This document shows positions 1 to 6,801 of a stretch of 19,853 nt of DNA, one piece after another. The position numbers and the translations under genes were made by a program. The notes beneath the pieces were generated by a model, which saw only the letters and a program-made list of their open reading frames with translations, made no database searches and was not told where the DNA came from. How positions within the stretch are numbered: position 1 is the stretch's first letter; each line of letters begins with the position of its first letter. This DNA comes from DATLFA01 sp039934635. Its GTDB lineage: Bacteria > Actinomycetota > Acidimicrobiia > Acidimicrobiales > WLNW01. The stretch is from contig JBDTLT010000088.1 of the NCBI GenBank assembly GCA_039934635.1, positions 1-19,853 on the forward strand, written 5' to 3'.

Positions 1-28
1 CGTCATCGAGTATGTCTTGGAGCGCCAT
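1..28 (-). CDS. nuoB: NADH-quinone oxidoreductase subunit B, N-terminal codons only (partial)
   Basis: Only about nine codons are present, reading MALQDILDD from an ATG at 28-26 off the left edge. The start lies 3 bases after the nuoA stop, and a GGAGAGG ribosome-binding site sits 11 bases upstream inside the end of nuoA. NuoB, the subunit with the N2 [4Fe-4S] cluster, almost always follows nuoA in complex I operons, and short MALxD-type N-termini fit what I know of high-GC Gram-positive NuoB proteins. No diagnostic cysteine is visible here, so the call rests on position, start signal and gene order. Confidence 0.55.
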
Positions 29-31
29 CGA

Positions 32-496
32 TCACGCCGCCTCTCCATCGTGCGGCCGACCTTCGAGCCCGACGCGACGGATCGTGGTCGCGCTGGTGCG
101 TTCTTCGGAGACCATCGAGCGCATGCTGCGCAATTGCTTGACGGGACCCCAGTCGAGCGCGCCGTTGCCGATCAGATAGACGAACGACTCGAACACCGCG
201 ACGGTGAAGATCAGGATCGCGACAAGGCCGAACAGACCGGTTTCTGCGTGCGCGACGGCCCACGGATAGAAGAAGATGATCTCGATGTCGAACACGATGA
301 AGATCATGGCGATGAGAAAGAAGCGCACCGGGAAGCGCTCGGGCGTCTCCTTGCCCGGGATGATGCCGCACTCGTAGGGCGCGCTCTTGCGGTCGTTGGG
401 ACTGCGCGGCGCGAGGAGCCCCGATGCGATGAAGCTGCCCGCTCCGAAAAGCGCGGCCAGTGCGAGCAGAAGGACGATCGGCAGGTACTGGCCCAT
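32..496 (-). CDS. nuoA: NADH-quinone oxidoreductase subunit A (complex I membrane subunit)
   Basis: This is the small membrane subunit NuoA of proton-pumping complex I, which sits next to the quinone-binding region. The 154-aa product has three hydrophobic helices (about residues 5-28, 59-80 and 86-112). It keeps the family's loop motif as SAPYECGIIPG (about residues 38-48) and the FDIEIIFFYPWA stretch of helix 2 with its conserved acidic residues. The ATG lies 6 bases after the stop of the upstream membrane-protein gene, with a purine-rich GAAGAAG before it, so translation is probably coupled. The polar C-terminal tail of about 40 residues makes it longer than the usual 115-135 aa. It is the last complete gene of the bc-complex operon and the first of an inferred nuo operon continuing to the left. 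Confidence 0.93.
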   Translation of the reverse strand: MGQYLPIVLLLALAALFGAGSFIASGLLAPRSPNDRKSAPYECGIIPGKETPERFPVRFFLIAMIFIVFDIEIIFFYPWAVAHAETGLFGLVAILIFTVAVFESFVYLIGNGALDWGPVKQLRSMRSMVSEERTSATTIRRVGLEGRPHDGEAA

Positions 497-502
497 GTTC
501 GA

Positions 503-1525
503 CTACTTCTTCACGATTGCGGCGCGATTGGCCATCGACTGCTTGTCCCGCAAATGCAGAAGGTAGGCGCACGCGCTGAACAACAGCAGCGATGCCACGG
601 TCGTCATGGCCGGCTTGAAGCGACGGTTGCCGAGGTCGCGCTCCATGATCACGGAGATCACTGGCTTGGTCGCATCGGCTTCGGCGCGTGGCGGAGCCTC
701 GCCGAGGGCGGCCTCTTTCTTCTGCACTTGCTCGACTTGCACGACTGCGTAGCGAATCGGGTGCTTGATGCGCGCGGAATTGCCGATGTAGTGCTTGATG
801 CGGTCCCAGCGATTGGGCGAATCGGGCAACCTCGGCTTGCCCCCGACGTCGAAGGACTCGAGCACCTTGAATTCGTCGGCCGACCCGAAGATGCCCTCGT
901 TGATGAGCTCGGCCGTGGCGGACGCGACTGCTTCACCTGATTGCGCGGTCGACGAGAGGCGCCACCCGCCGAGTTGGATCGTGCCGTCTTTGATGGCCTT
1001 GTCGATGAGCGGCTGGTCGACGGCCTTGAGCTCGGAAAGGGTCACGATGCGGTTGCGCAGCTCCCAGTCGGCGCTCTTCTTGGCCGCTTCGTCCGCAGTG
1101 AGCCCCTCGAGTTGATCCGCCGGGATCGGCGAGGCGTACTCCCTGATGGCGGCGGCACTACCCGAGCTCTTGACGAACTCATACGCAGTGCCCGACGGCA
1201 GGATGTCGTTGGGGAGGTCGCGGACCTTGTCGACCGAGGAGCGCGTGAGATCGCCACCGCGCACGATGTCGACGGTCTTCCACGACGGGTCCGCGCCCCG
1301 CCAGCCGATGCCGAAGATCCACCAGACGGAGGCCATGATCGTCATCCAGCCGAAGAAGCCGGTGAGCGCCAGCAACGTGCCGACGCGCACGCCGGTGTTG
1401 GTGGCGAGCAACAACCAGACCGAACCCATGAGGATGGCGACGGCCACGGTGACGACGAGCAGACCACGAATGGTCACCGTGAAGTTGATGCCGGCGAACA
1501 GGGCGGTATTGATCGTGGCCAACAT
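503..1525 (-). CDS. Membrane protein of unknown function in the bc-complex/nuo operon
   Basis: I do not recognise this 340-aa protein. The ATG at 1525 shares one base with the stop codon of the diheme cytochrome c gene (TGATG), so translational coupling is likely; an in-frame start 69 bases further upstream would overlap that gene and looks less likely. Two hydrophobic helices lie near the N-terminus (about residues 20-42 and 48-73, the second rich in Trp and Gly). A soluble region of about 230 residues follows, and one helix sits near the C-terminus (about 308-326). The soluble part has no CXXCH, no iron-sulfur cysteine pattern and no nucleotide-binding motif. Its position between the cytochrome c and nuoA suggests an accessory or assembly role for the bc complex or the complex III/complex I assembly. 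That role is inference only. Confidence 0.8.
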   Translation of the reverse strand: MLATINTALFAGINFTVTIRGLLVVTVAVAILMGSVWLLLATNTGVRVGTLLALTGFFGWMTIMASVWWIFGIGWRGADPSWKTVDIVRGGDLTRSSVDKVRDLPNDILPSGTAYEFVKSSGSAAAIREYASPIPADQLEGLTADEAAKKSADWELRNRIVTLSELKAVDQPLIDKAIKDGTIQLGGWRLSSTAQSGEAVASATAELINEGIFGSADEFKVLESFDVGGKPRLPDSPNRWDRIKHYIGNSARIKHPIRYAVVQVEQVQKKEAALGEAPPRAEADATKPVISVIMERDLGNRRFKPAMTTVASLLLFSACAYLLHLRDKQSMANRAAIVKK

Positions 1526-2892
1526 CAGAGGCTCCGCTCGTAGGCCACGATCGCCGCGATCTGTTCGGTGGTCAGGATGGCCGGGTAGGAACACGCCGCG
1601 ATGGGCGGTCCACCTTCACCCGGGTCGGGAGGAATCTGGCAATTGTCTTCGGTGCGAGGGCCGAAGCCAGGCATGCGACCGCTTCCTTGGCCGTATTGGC
1701 CGTATTTCACGCCGATCTTGCTGCCCGATGTGATGAAGTCGTCATGGGTCGCCGGCGTCTCGAATTGCCGCTTGGTGACGCCGTTGGTCAAGTTGGGCCC
1801 GAAGAAGCCACCGCCCGGGATGAGGCCACCGGGGAAGAGCAGTTGGCCGTTCTTGTCGGTCACGGTCGCGCCGTTGTACGAGAAGCCTTTGGTGTGACAG
1901 CGCGCGCAGTTGTACTGACCAGAATTGGCCGGGTTGCTGAAGAGGTACTTGCCGTAGATGACCTGACTCGGAGAGCCCTCGGGCGCCTTGGTGATCGTGT
2001 CGACGCGTACTTGGGCAGCCGCGTTGGCCTCATCGTCGAGCTTCTTCTTGGCCGCGGTGATCTTGGTTTGCAGCTGCGCCTTGCTCGAGGTGAGCAGATC
2101 TTTGCGGAATGCCTCGGTGGTGGACTTGTCGATCTCGGTTTGCAGCGCCGCGAGGGTGGCCTCGTCGGCGGCGATCGCCTTGCCCTGCGGGGTGAGCGTC
2201 GGATCGAACGCGAGGACGTCGGTCTTGGCCATTGCGAGTACGCCCGCCATCACGGCGTCCTGCACCTTCTTTTGGCCTTCGTCACCGATGTCTTGGATCG
2301 TGCGCAGATAGACGATCAGCTCGGTGATCTGTTGGTCGGTCATGGGACCGCCACCGATGGTGCCCCACGGGGGCATCACGCCCCGGCCGTAGTTGAGGAT
2401 GTAGCGCACCTCGGTCTCGTCGAAGCGCGTCATCACCGACGTCAACGCCGGCGCCGTCCACTGCACCTGCGCCACATACTTGCCCGCGGTCTCGTCGGTC
2501 AGCGTGAACGGAGCGACACCGCCGACACCGCCCGGGTTGTGACAGCGTTGGCAGTTGGCCACGAAGAGTGCTTCACCGCGCGTGGCGGCTTTGCGCAAGA
2601 CGCCGGAGTTCGCGTTCTCTTGGCGACCGGGTTCGGCGAGCCAGTACATCGGCAAGCCGACCGCGATGGTCGCCAGCATGATGAGGCTGAAGAACAACGA
2701 ACGATTGAGCTTGGTGTTCTCGAGCTCTTCGTCGGAGAGATACGGCTTGCGGTTGGGGGCGAGCTCGACCTCTGCACCGATCTCGGCGCGCGCTTCTTTG
2801 AGGTTGAAGAAAACGAAGAGCACGAACCCGACGATGACGATCGCCGCGATGACAAAGCCGATATTTCGTTGCGTGCTTGCCGCGAGAATCAT
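1525..2892 (-). CDS. Membrane-anchored diheme cytochrome c of the bc complex
   Basis: The 455-aa product has two N-terminal helices (about residues 10-30 and 65-86) and two c-type heme sites, CQRCH (C114, C117, H118) and CARCH (C329, C332, H333). Methionines in suitable positions for the sixth ligand are M173 (GVMPPWG) and M407 (GRMPGF). About 155 residues separate the two domains, including a charged, Ala/Lys/Gln-rich stretch (about 235-295) that looks coiled-coil. The protein lies directly downstream of the Rieske and cytochrome b genes, so it probably replaces cytochrome c1 as electron acceptor of the Rieske centre, with its heme domains outside the membrane. The ATG has GGAG about 6 bases upstream. 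It differs from actinobacterial QcrC, whose two hemes lie in adjacent domains before a C-terminal anchor. Confidence 0.9.
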   Translation of the reverse strand: MILAASTQRNIGFVIAAIVIVGFVLFVFFNLKEARAEIGAEVELAPNRKPYLSDEELENTKLNRSLFFSLIMLATIAVGLPMYWLAEPGRQENANSGVLRKAATRGEALFVANCQRCHNPGGVGGVAPFTLTDETAGKYVAQVQWTAPALTSVMTRFDETEVRYILNYGRGVMPPWGTIGGGPMTDQQITELIVYLRTIQDIGDEGQKKVQDAVMAGVLAMAKTDVLAFDPTLTPQGKAIAADEATLAALQTEIDKSTTEAFRKDLLTSSKAQLQTKITAAKKKLDDEANAAAQVRVDTITKAPEGSPSQVIYGKYLFSNPANSGQYNCARCHTKGFSYNGATVTDKNGQLLFPGGLIPGGGFFGPNLTNGVTKRQFETPATHDDFITSGSKIGVKYGQYGQGSGRMPGFGPRTEDNCQIPPDPGEGGPPIAACSYPAILTTEQIAAIVAYERSL

Positions 2893-2940
2893 GCGAACTC
2901 CGCGCCGATCATAAGAAACTCTTCTCGATTCGTGGCTGGT

Positions 2941-3804
2941 TCAGTGCTTCTCGGCCGCGGCAGCGCCGCCGACGCAGTGCGGACCTTCGGGTTCTTGACC
3001 GGTGGTGTTGGTACCGATCGCAGGGCCCTGGATGACGGTGCCGGTATCGACAGTGAGAACGTCTTCGGTCACGGACATCACGAAGCGGTCCATGCCGCGC
3101 GGGGCCGGGCCGCCGCGCTTTTCGCCGACACGGCTGTATTGCGAACCGTGACACGGGCATTCGAACCACTGTGAGGTGTTGCAATTCGGGACGCGGCAAC
3201 CCAGATGCGGGCACTTTTGGTAGAGCGCCACGACGCCGTGCTCCATGCCGGCCAACTCTGGTGCGCTGTAGATCTTGCGGGCCTTTTCGAGTGACCCCAA
3301 GGGGTACTCGGTGATCCACATGCGGCCTTCGGGCTTGTAGAGGAAGCCACCGGCCGCCTTGATGTCGGCGAGGATGTCGGTGATGCGGCCGACCTTGATC
3401 TTGCCGCCGAAGCCGGCCGCCGAGCTCGGTGGCCACAGAAACGCCAAGCACGAGGCCCCGAAGGCGCCGAGCGACGCCATCATCATCAAAACGATCGAGC
3501 GATTGAAGAACTGACGCCGAGTGGAACCGATGGTCTCTTCGTCGGGCGGGACGAAGGCAACCGGCGGCGCGCTCGACACCGCGACCAAGTCGGTGGACAC
3601 ACCACGGCGCTCGAGCAGCGCGGCGCGCTCGACGTCGCGTCCACTGAGCGCGGCACCGGTCGTCGCCAACTCGCGATCACGCTTCTTGGTCTCGCGCGAC
3701 AACTCACCGATGGCGCGGTTCGCATCGTTGCGCCGCATGGCGGTCAACAAGACGACACCCGCCAGAACGACGAGCACGACAATTGCCAGGACTATGTATC
3801 CCAA
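2941..3804 (-). CDS. qcrA: Rieske [2Fe-2S] subunit of quinol-cytochrome c reductase
   Basis: This is the Rieske iron-sulfur protein that takes the first electron from quinol at the Qo site. The 287-aa product has a first helix (2-22), a charged linker, a second helix (about 102-124), and a C-terminal Rieske fold. Box 1 is CPHLGC, with cluster ligands C198 and H200. Box 2 is CPCHGS, with ligands C216 and H219. C203 and C218 would form the usual disulfide. A twin-arginine-like TRRQFF motif (R96-R97) stands just before helix 2, matching Tat-dependent insertion of the last helix in actinobacterial Rieske proteins. The start is a TTG: AGGAG lies 6 bases upstream, and the nearby ATG runs into a stop after three codons. 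An insertion at about 165-190 between the second helix and box 1 is typical of larger bacterial Rieske proteins. Confidence 0.94.
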   Translation of the reverse strand: MGYIVLAIVVLVVLAGVVLLTAMRRNDANRAIGELSRETKKRDRELATTGAALSGRDVERAALLERRGVSTDLVAVSSAPPVAFVPPDEETIGSTRRQFFNRSIVLMMMASLGAFGASCLAFLWPPSSAAGFGGKIKVGRITDILADIKAAGGFLYKPEGRMWITEYPLGSLEKARKIYSAPELAGMEHGVVALYQKCPHLGCRVPNCNTSQWFECPCHGSQYSRVGEKRGGPAPRGMDRFVMSVTEDVLTVDTGTVIQGPAIGTNTTGQEPEGPHCVGGAAAAEKH

Positions 3805-3849
3805 TGTCAGCTCCTCATCTCGAAATTCACCAACGCCACCGATCAGCTT

Positions 3850-4656
3850 TTACAGGTCGAAGAAGATGCCGCGTTGCCAGGGGAACACGAAGTTGAAGCC
3901 CGGGCCCCGGAAGAACGAACCGATGATCACCAGCGTTGCCCAGAACATCAGGAACACCGTCATCAGTGAGATCGCAAACTTGCGATTTTCGGGCTTGTTG
4001 CTCGGGTTCTTGTCGACGAAGGGCGCGACGGTCATCAAGAACAGGCCCATGCCCGGGATGGTCACGCCGGCGACCATCGGATGGAACATCGTCAGGAGCT
4101 CTTGCAGACCGAGGAAGTACCACGGGGCCTTGGATGGGTTGGGCGTCTGATTGACGTTGGCCAACTCCTGGAACGGTGCGTTGACGAAGATCGAGAAGAA
4201 CAGTGTGAAGGCGGTGCACGCCAACGCCGCCGCGAACTCGACCACCAACAAGTGCGGCCAGGTATGGACCTTGTCCTGCGGCGTCGCCTTGACGTCTTGG
4301 ATCGAACCCGACTTGACCACCGTGAGCAGGCGCTGGGTGTGCCCGCCGGGGCCCGTCAGTGTGGGCGCGGGGCCGGCCACGGCCGGCACGGATCCGCCGG
4401 CCGCGGGTGCCGTGGCCACCGCAGTGGCCGTACCGCCGCCGCCCGCAGCCTCGGCGCCGCCGGACTTTTCGCGGGCGGCCTTGCTGCGCTCGAGCAGATG
4501 CGCGGGGATCTTGCTGGCGCCCGGGTCGGCGGGTGCCGCCGCCGGCGCGGCGGGTTCGGACGCGGCAGCGGGCGCGGCGGCGCCGGCGGCCTTTGCGGCG
4601 GCCTTCGCCTTGGCCTCTTCGGCCCGCTTGCGCAGATGTTCGGGAACTTCGGTCAT
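3850..4656 (-). CDS. Cytochrome b C-terminal half (subunit IV-type) with long Ala/Pro-rich N-terminal extension
   Basis: The 268-aa product is the separate C-terminal half of cytochrome b, equivalent to b6f subunit IV, which forms part of the Qo site. Three helices are visible (about 134-158, 195-216 and 227-249). The Qo signature reads KAPWY (residues 176-180, within NPSKAPWYFLGLQELL) instead of PEWY, so the usual glutamate is an alanine. The first 130 residues are soluble and presumably cytoplasmic: a PEHLRKRAEEAK peptide (residues 5-16), an Ala/Pro linker, a second copy PAHLLERSKAAR (51-62), then a Gly/Ala/Pro linker. The same peptide begins the cytochrome c encoded at 6802. The ATG at 4656 has GAGG about 10 bases upstream. 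The gene follows the b6-type subunit gene by 31 bases. Confidence 0.9.
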   Translation of the reverse strand: MTEVPEHLRKRAEEAKAKAAAKAAGAAAPAAASEPAAPAAAPADPGASKIPAHLLERSKAAREKSGGAEAAGGGGTATAVATAPAAGGSVPAVAGPAPTLTGPGGHTQRLLTVVKSGSIQDVKATPQDKVHTWPHLLVVEFAAALACTAFTLFFSIFVNAPFQELANVNQTPNPSKAPWYFLGLQELLTMFHPMVAGVTIPGMGLFLMTVAPFVDKNPSNKPENRKFAISLMTVFLMFWATLVIIGSFFRGPGFNFVFPWQRGIFFDL

Positions 4657-4687
4657 GAAAGGGGACCTCGCCTCGTCAACTCGTGCC

Positions 4688-5470
4688 CTAGAGGGGACCC
4701 GAGATGCCGCCGTCTTTGCGGACTCGCCAGAAATGGATCGCCATGAAGATGACGATCACGAACGGAAGCATCAACACGTGCAGCACGTACCAGCGCAACA
4801 ACGTGTCGGTGCCTATTTCTTTGCCTCCGAGCAACACGAACCGCACTTGCGTGCCGAACACGGGCGTGTAGCCCATCATGTTGGTACCCACCGTCACCGC
4901 CCACAGCGAGAGCTGATCCCACGGCAGCAGGTAGCCGGTGAACGACAGCAGCAGCGTGAGCTGCAACAACATGACGCCGATGACCCAGTTGAACTCGCGC
5001 GGTGATTTATAGGCGCCGTGGTAGAAGACGCGCGCCATATGCAAGAAGACGGACAACACCATGAGGTGCGCGCCCCATCTGTGCATATTGCGAACCAACA
5101 AGCCGAACGTCACCGAAGTCTGCAGCGTCGAGATGTCGTTCCAGGCCTGCGCGGCCGTAGGTCGATAGAAGAACATCAAGAAGATGCCCGTGACGGTGAG
5201 CAAGATGAACAGGAAGAAGCTGAGACCACCGAGGCACAGCGTGTAGCTGACCTTGACCGCGTGACGCTTCACCTTCACCGGGTGAAGGTGATAGAGCACG
5301 CTGTTCATGATCACGTAGGAGCGGTTGCGGGGGCTGTCGCTATAACCCTTGCGGAAAATCGAACCGGGTCGAAAGATCGAGGCCCAGGCCTGCGAGCCCT
5401 GCACGTTGTCGACGACCTTGTTCAGCTGAGCTGCCACGCGCTCGCCGATGGGCTGTCTCGTCATCGCCAC
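4688..5470 (-). CDS. qcrB: Cytochrome b6-type N-terminal cytochrome b subunit
   Basis: This 260-aa, four-helix subunit carries both b hemes of the quinol-oxidising complex. The ligands are H130 and H144 in helix B and H231 and H246 in helix D. The 15-residue step in helix D is the b6/b6f pattern; mitochondrial-type cytochrome b has 14. The distances H130-H231 (101) and H144-H246 (102) match chloroplast b6 H86-H187 and H100-H202. C79 in SYTLCLGG aligns with b6 C35, which binds heme c_i covalently: both lie 51 residues before the first ligand. The start is probably GTG at 5470, with GGGAG 9 bases upstream; the ATG two codons later is an alternative. The protein ends after helix D, and the rest of cytochrome b is the next gene, so the protein is split rather than truncated. 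Confidence 0.94.
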   Translation of the reverse strand: MAMTRQPIGERVAAQLNKVVDNVQGSQAWASIFRPGSIFRKGYSDSPRNRSYVIMNSVLYHLHPVKVKRHAVKVSYTLCLGGLSFFLFILLTVTGIFLMFFYRPTAAQAWNDISTLQTSVTFGLLVRNMHRWGAHLMVLSVFLHMARVFYHGAYKSPREFNWVIGVMLLQLTLLLSFTGYLLPWDQLSLWAVTVGTNMMGYTPVFGTQVRFVLLGGKEIGTDTLLRWYVLHVLMLPFVIVIFMAIHFWRVRKDGGISGPL

Positions 5471-5515
5471 GTTGTTGCTCTCCCGTCTCGTTCGTTATCG
5501 GTCATGCGCGGGCCG

Positions 5516-5929
5516 TCAGCCGAGCCGCATGCCGTAGCCATAGCCATACGTATTGGTGCGCTGGTGTGGATCACCGGTTGCCGGGGCGGCCCCGACCTTA
5601 CCGAGGATGATGACACCGGTAGGACAGCGGTCGACGCACAACGCGCACCGTGTGCAGACGTCGTCGTCGATGGTGAAGATGACGTGGTCGCTCGGATCGG
5701 ACCCCGGCCGCTCGGTACCGATCGCCTCGGCAATGGCGCTCGGCGACACCATGAAGATGCATTTCCACGGACAGATGTCGACGCAGCCCTCGCACATGAT
5801 GCACTCGGACTGGTCGATGTGGATGAACTGCTTTGGCTTGACGGCGCGCGACAACCAATCGGCATCGACTTCTTGCAGGACGTAGTCGTCCCGGAACTCG
5901 GGCATTGGAGGATTGGCATCGCTCGCCAC
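5516..5929 (-). CDS. 2x[4Fe-4S] ferredoxin-like protein in the bc-complex operon
   Basis: The 137-aa soluble protein has two complete four-cysteine cluster motifs: C43-C46-C49-C53 followed by Pro, and C92-C95-C98-C102 followed by Pro. Both are CxxCxxCxxxCP, as in bacterial 2x[4Fe-4S] ferredoxins. A 38-residue stretch separates the motifs, longer than in clostridial ferredoxins. The C-terminus is Gly/Tyr-rich (YGYGYG). There is no signal peptide or membrane helix, so it should stay in the cytoplasm. The GTG start lies one base after the stop of the 148-aa membrane protein, with GAGGGAG 9 bases before it. The gene stands directly before the b6-type subunit gene, which suggests exchange of electrons with the cytoplasmic face of the bc complex or complex I. 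That partner is inferred. Confidence 0.9.
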   Translation of the reverse strand: MASDANPPMPEFRDDYVLQEVDADWLSRAVKPKQFIHIDQSECIMCEGCVDICPWKCIFMVSPSAIAEAIGTERPGSDPSDHVIFTIDDDVCTRCALCVDRCPTGVIILGKVGAAPATGDPHQRTNTYGYGYGMRLG

Positions 5930-5930
5930 G

Positions 5931-6377
5931 TCAGTTGGCTCCCTCGCGCACGAGGGGGCGGCCGAAGTCGGACTTGACGACGTCGACCGGCTTCTTCTTG
6001 CCCCGGTTTTGCCAGAGCGGCCAGAACGCGAGGTTTACCCCGAAGACGACACCGTAGATGCCGACCGCGACCAAGTCGCGCAGCGTCTGGTAGGAGATCG
6101 TGATGGGGAGGGGCCACTTGAGCGTGGCATCGGTCGGCTTGGTGCGCGGCACCGCGAAGAGCCGGTTGGGCGCCATGTGCAGATCGCCATCGGCCCAGGC
6201 CAACCAGAAGTGCGGCACGACCCCGTAGGCCCAGAACATGACGAAGAAGACGTAGACCGCCGCGACCATGGCCTCGCCCCACGTGAGGGGAGTGCCCACC
6301 GGGCGCCGACGCATGAAGGAGACGCCGATCAGCGTCAACAGCACGAGAACGACACATGACGTAGTGAATGCGACCAC
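5931..6377 (-). CDS. Small membrane protein of unknown function, first gene of the bc operon
   Basis: I do not recognise this 148-aa protein. It has three likely helices (about residues 3-24, 38-62 and 105-127), the second with several aromatic residues and a PHFWLAWADG end, and a Lys/Arg-rich C-terminal tail (RGKKKPVD). The open frame runs further upstream, but the earlier part is Arg/Pro-rich and lies in the promoter region. The GTG at 6377 is chosen because AGGAGG lies 10 bases before it and the first helix follows at once. The ferredoxin gene follows after a single base. It could be a membrane partner or anchor for that ferredoxin, or a small bc-complex subunit; this is inference from position. 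Confidence 0.78.
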   Translation of the reverse strand: MVAFTTSCVVLVLLTLIGVSFMRRRPVGTPLTWGEAMVAAVYVFFVMFWAYGVVPHFWLAWADGDLHMAPNRLFAVPRTKPTDATLKWPLPITISYQTLRDLVAVGIYGVVFGVNLAFWPLWQNRGKKKPVDVVKSDFGRPLVREGAN

Positions 6378-6411
6378 CGCTTGCGCACCTCCTCGCTTCT
6401 GCCGATTTCGC

Positions 6412-6429
6412 TCGTGAATGCAATCACAA
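6412..6429 (-). promoter_or_regulatory. Rex- or CRP/FNR-type operator upstream of the bc operon
   Basis: The minus strand reads TTGTGATTGCATTCACGA. Compared with the Rex operator TTGTGAANNNNTTCACAA, 12 of 14 defined positions match. Compared with the CRP form TGTGA-N6-TCACA, 9 of 10 match. The site overlaps the last base of a -10 element and the likely transcription start, which is where a repressor would sit, and lies 35 bases before the first start codon. A rex gene is in this window, and Rex is known to control respiratory genes in Streptomyces. The sequence alone does not separate Rex from a CRP-family protein. Confidence 0.6.
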
Positions 6430-6434
6430 TTGTA
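6429..6434 (-). promoter_or_regulatory. Probable -10 element of the bc/nuo operon promoter
   Basis: TACAAT on the minus strand matches TATAAT at 5 of 6 positions. Transcription would begin near 6422, leaving a leader of about 45 bases with the AGGAGG site before the GTG at 6377. No good -35 hexamer is seen at 16-19 bases upstream; the nearest is TCGGAC at 19 bases. Weak -35 elements are common in actinobacterial promoters. Confidence 0.5.
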
Positions 6435-6621
6435 CGGCGGCCGCCGGGCCCCCGTCCGACACGGAGTCCGAAATAGCGGGCTCTCGCCGGACGTATACAC
6501 ACGCGGCGGGGGTGCGGCCGACGCCCGGTTGTTTAGCACGGCCCCTCGCGGCAAGTCGCATTGTGAGCTTGCGCGCGGCTCAAACACGGCCTGGCACTTC
6601 GACTCGAACATGGCTCTCGTC

Positions 6622-6639
6622 GTCCGGTCTTCGCCGGAC
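6622..6639. repeat. Perfect 6-bp inverted repeat (hairpin) in the divergent region
   Basis: GTCCGG and CCGGAC flank a 6-base loop (TCTTCG). No T-run follows on either strand, so it is not a standard intrinsic terminator. It could be a leader hairpin or chance in GC-rich DNA. Confidence 0.4.
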
Positions 6640-6801
6640 CCGCCCGCCAGGGTGTCGAGCCCCGCCAATGCGTGCTCCGCGTGGCGTGTCGCGCGATGAT
6701 CTGAATAAGGTACGAAGTTGTTCTGGAGGCCCCGTCGCTGACGGCGGCCGCCCCCGCAGAGATCCTGTATCCCCCGATTCCCCCGCGACGCGGAGGTCAC
6801 C

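Larger units (their letters stand above)
6378..6801. other. 424-bp divergent intergenic region between the bc operon and the cytochrome c gene
   Basis: No convincing gene lies here. The region must hold promoters for both directions. On the minus-strand side there is a -10 element and an 18-bp palindrome (listed separately). In the middle are several GTCCG/CGGAC segments (6454, 6466, 6487, 6622 and 6634), which could pair with one another. On the plus-strand side the only candidate -10 I see is TAAGGT at 6706-6711, with no clear -35, which is weak. Frames reading through the region are Arg/Pro-rich and have no ribosome-binding site. Confidence 0.7.

Noticed and set aside
17..940. Long plus-strand open frame of 307 codons opposite nuoA and the 340-aa membrane protein gene
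   Set aside because: It is antisense to two better-supported genes, is rich in Asp, His and Arg as expected for a GC-rich shadow frame, and shows no domain or start signal.
1687..3174. Plus-strand open frame of 495 codons opposite the diheme cytochrome c
   Set aside because: The opposite strand has two clear CXXCH sites and a good start. The plus-strand product is low-complexity Arg/Val/Gly/Asp with no recognisable motif.
6561..6578. TTGTGA half-site on the plus-strand side of the divergent region, considered as a second Rex operator
   Set aside because: The second half at the required spacing reads GCGCGCGG rather than TTCACAA, so there is no palindrome.
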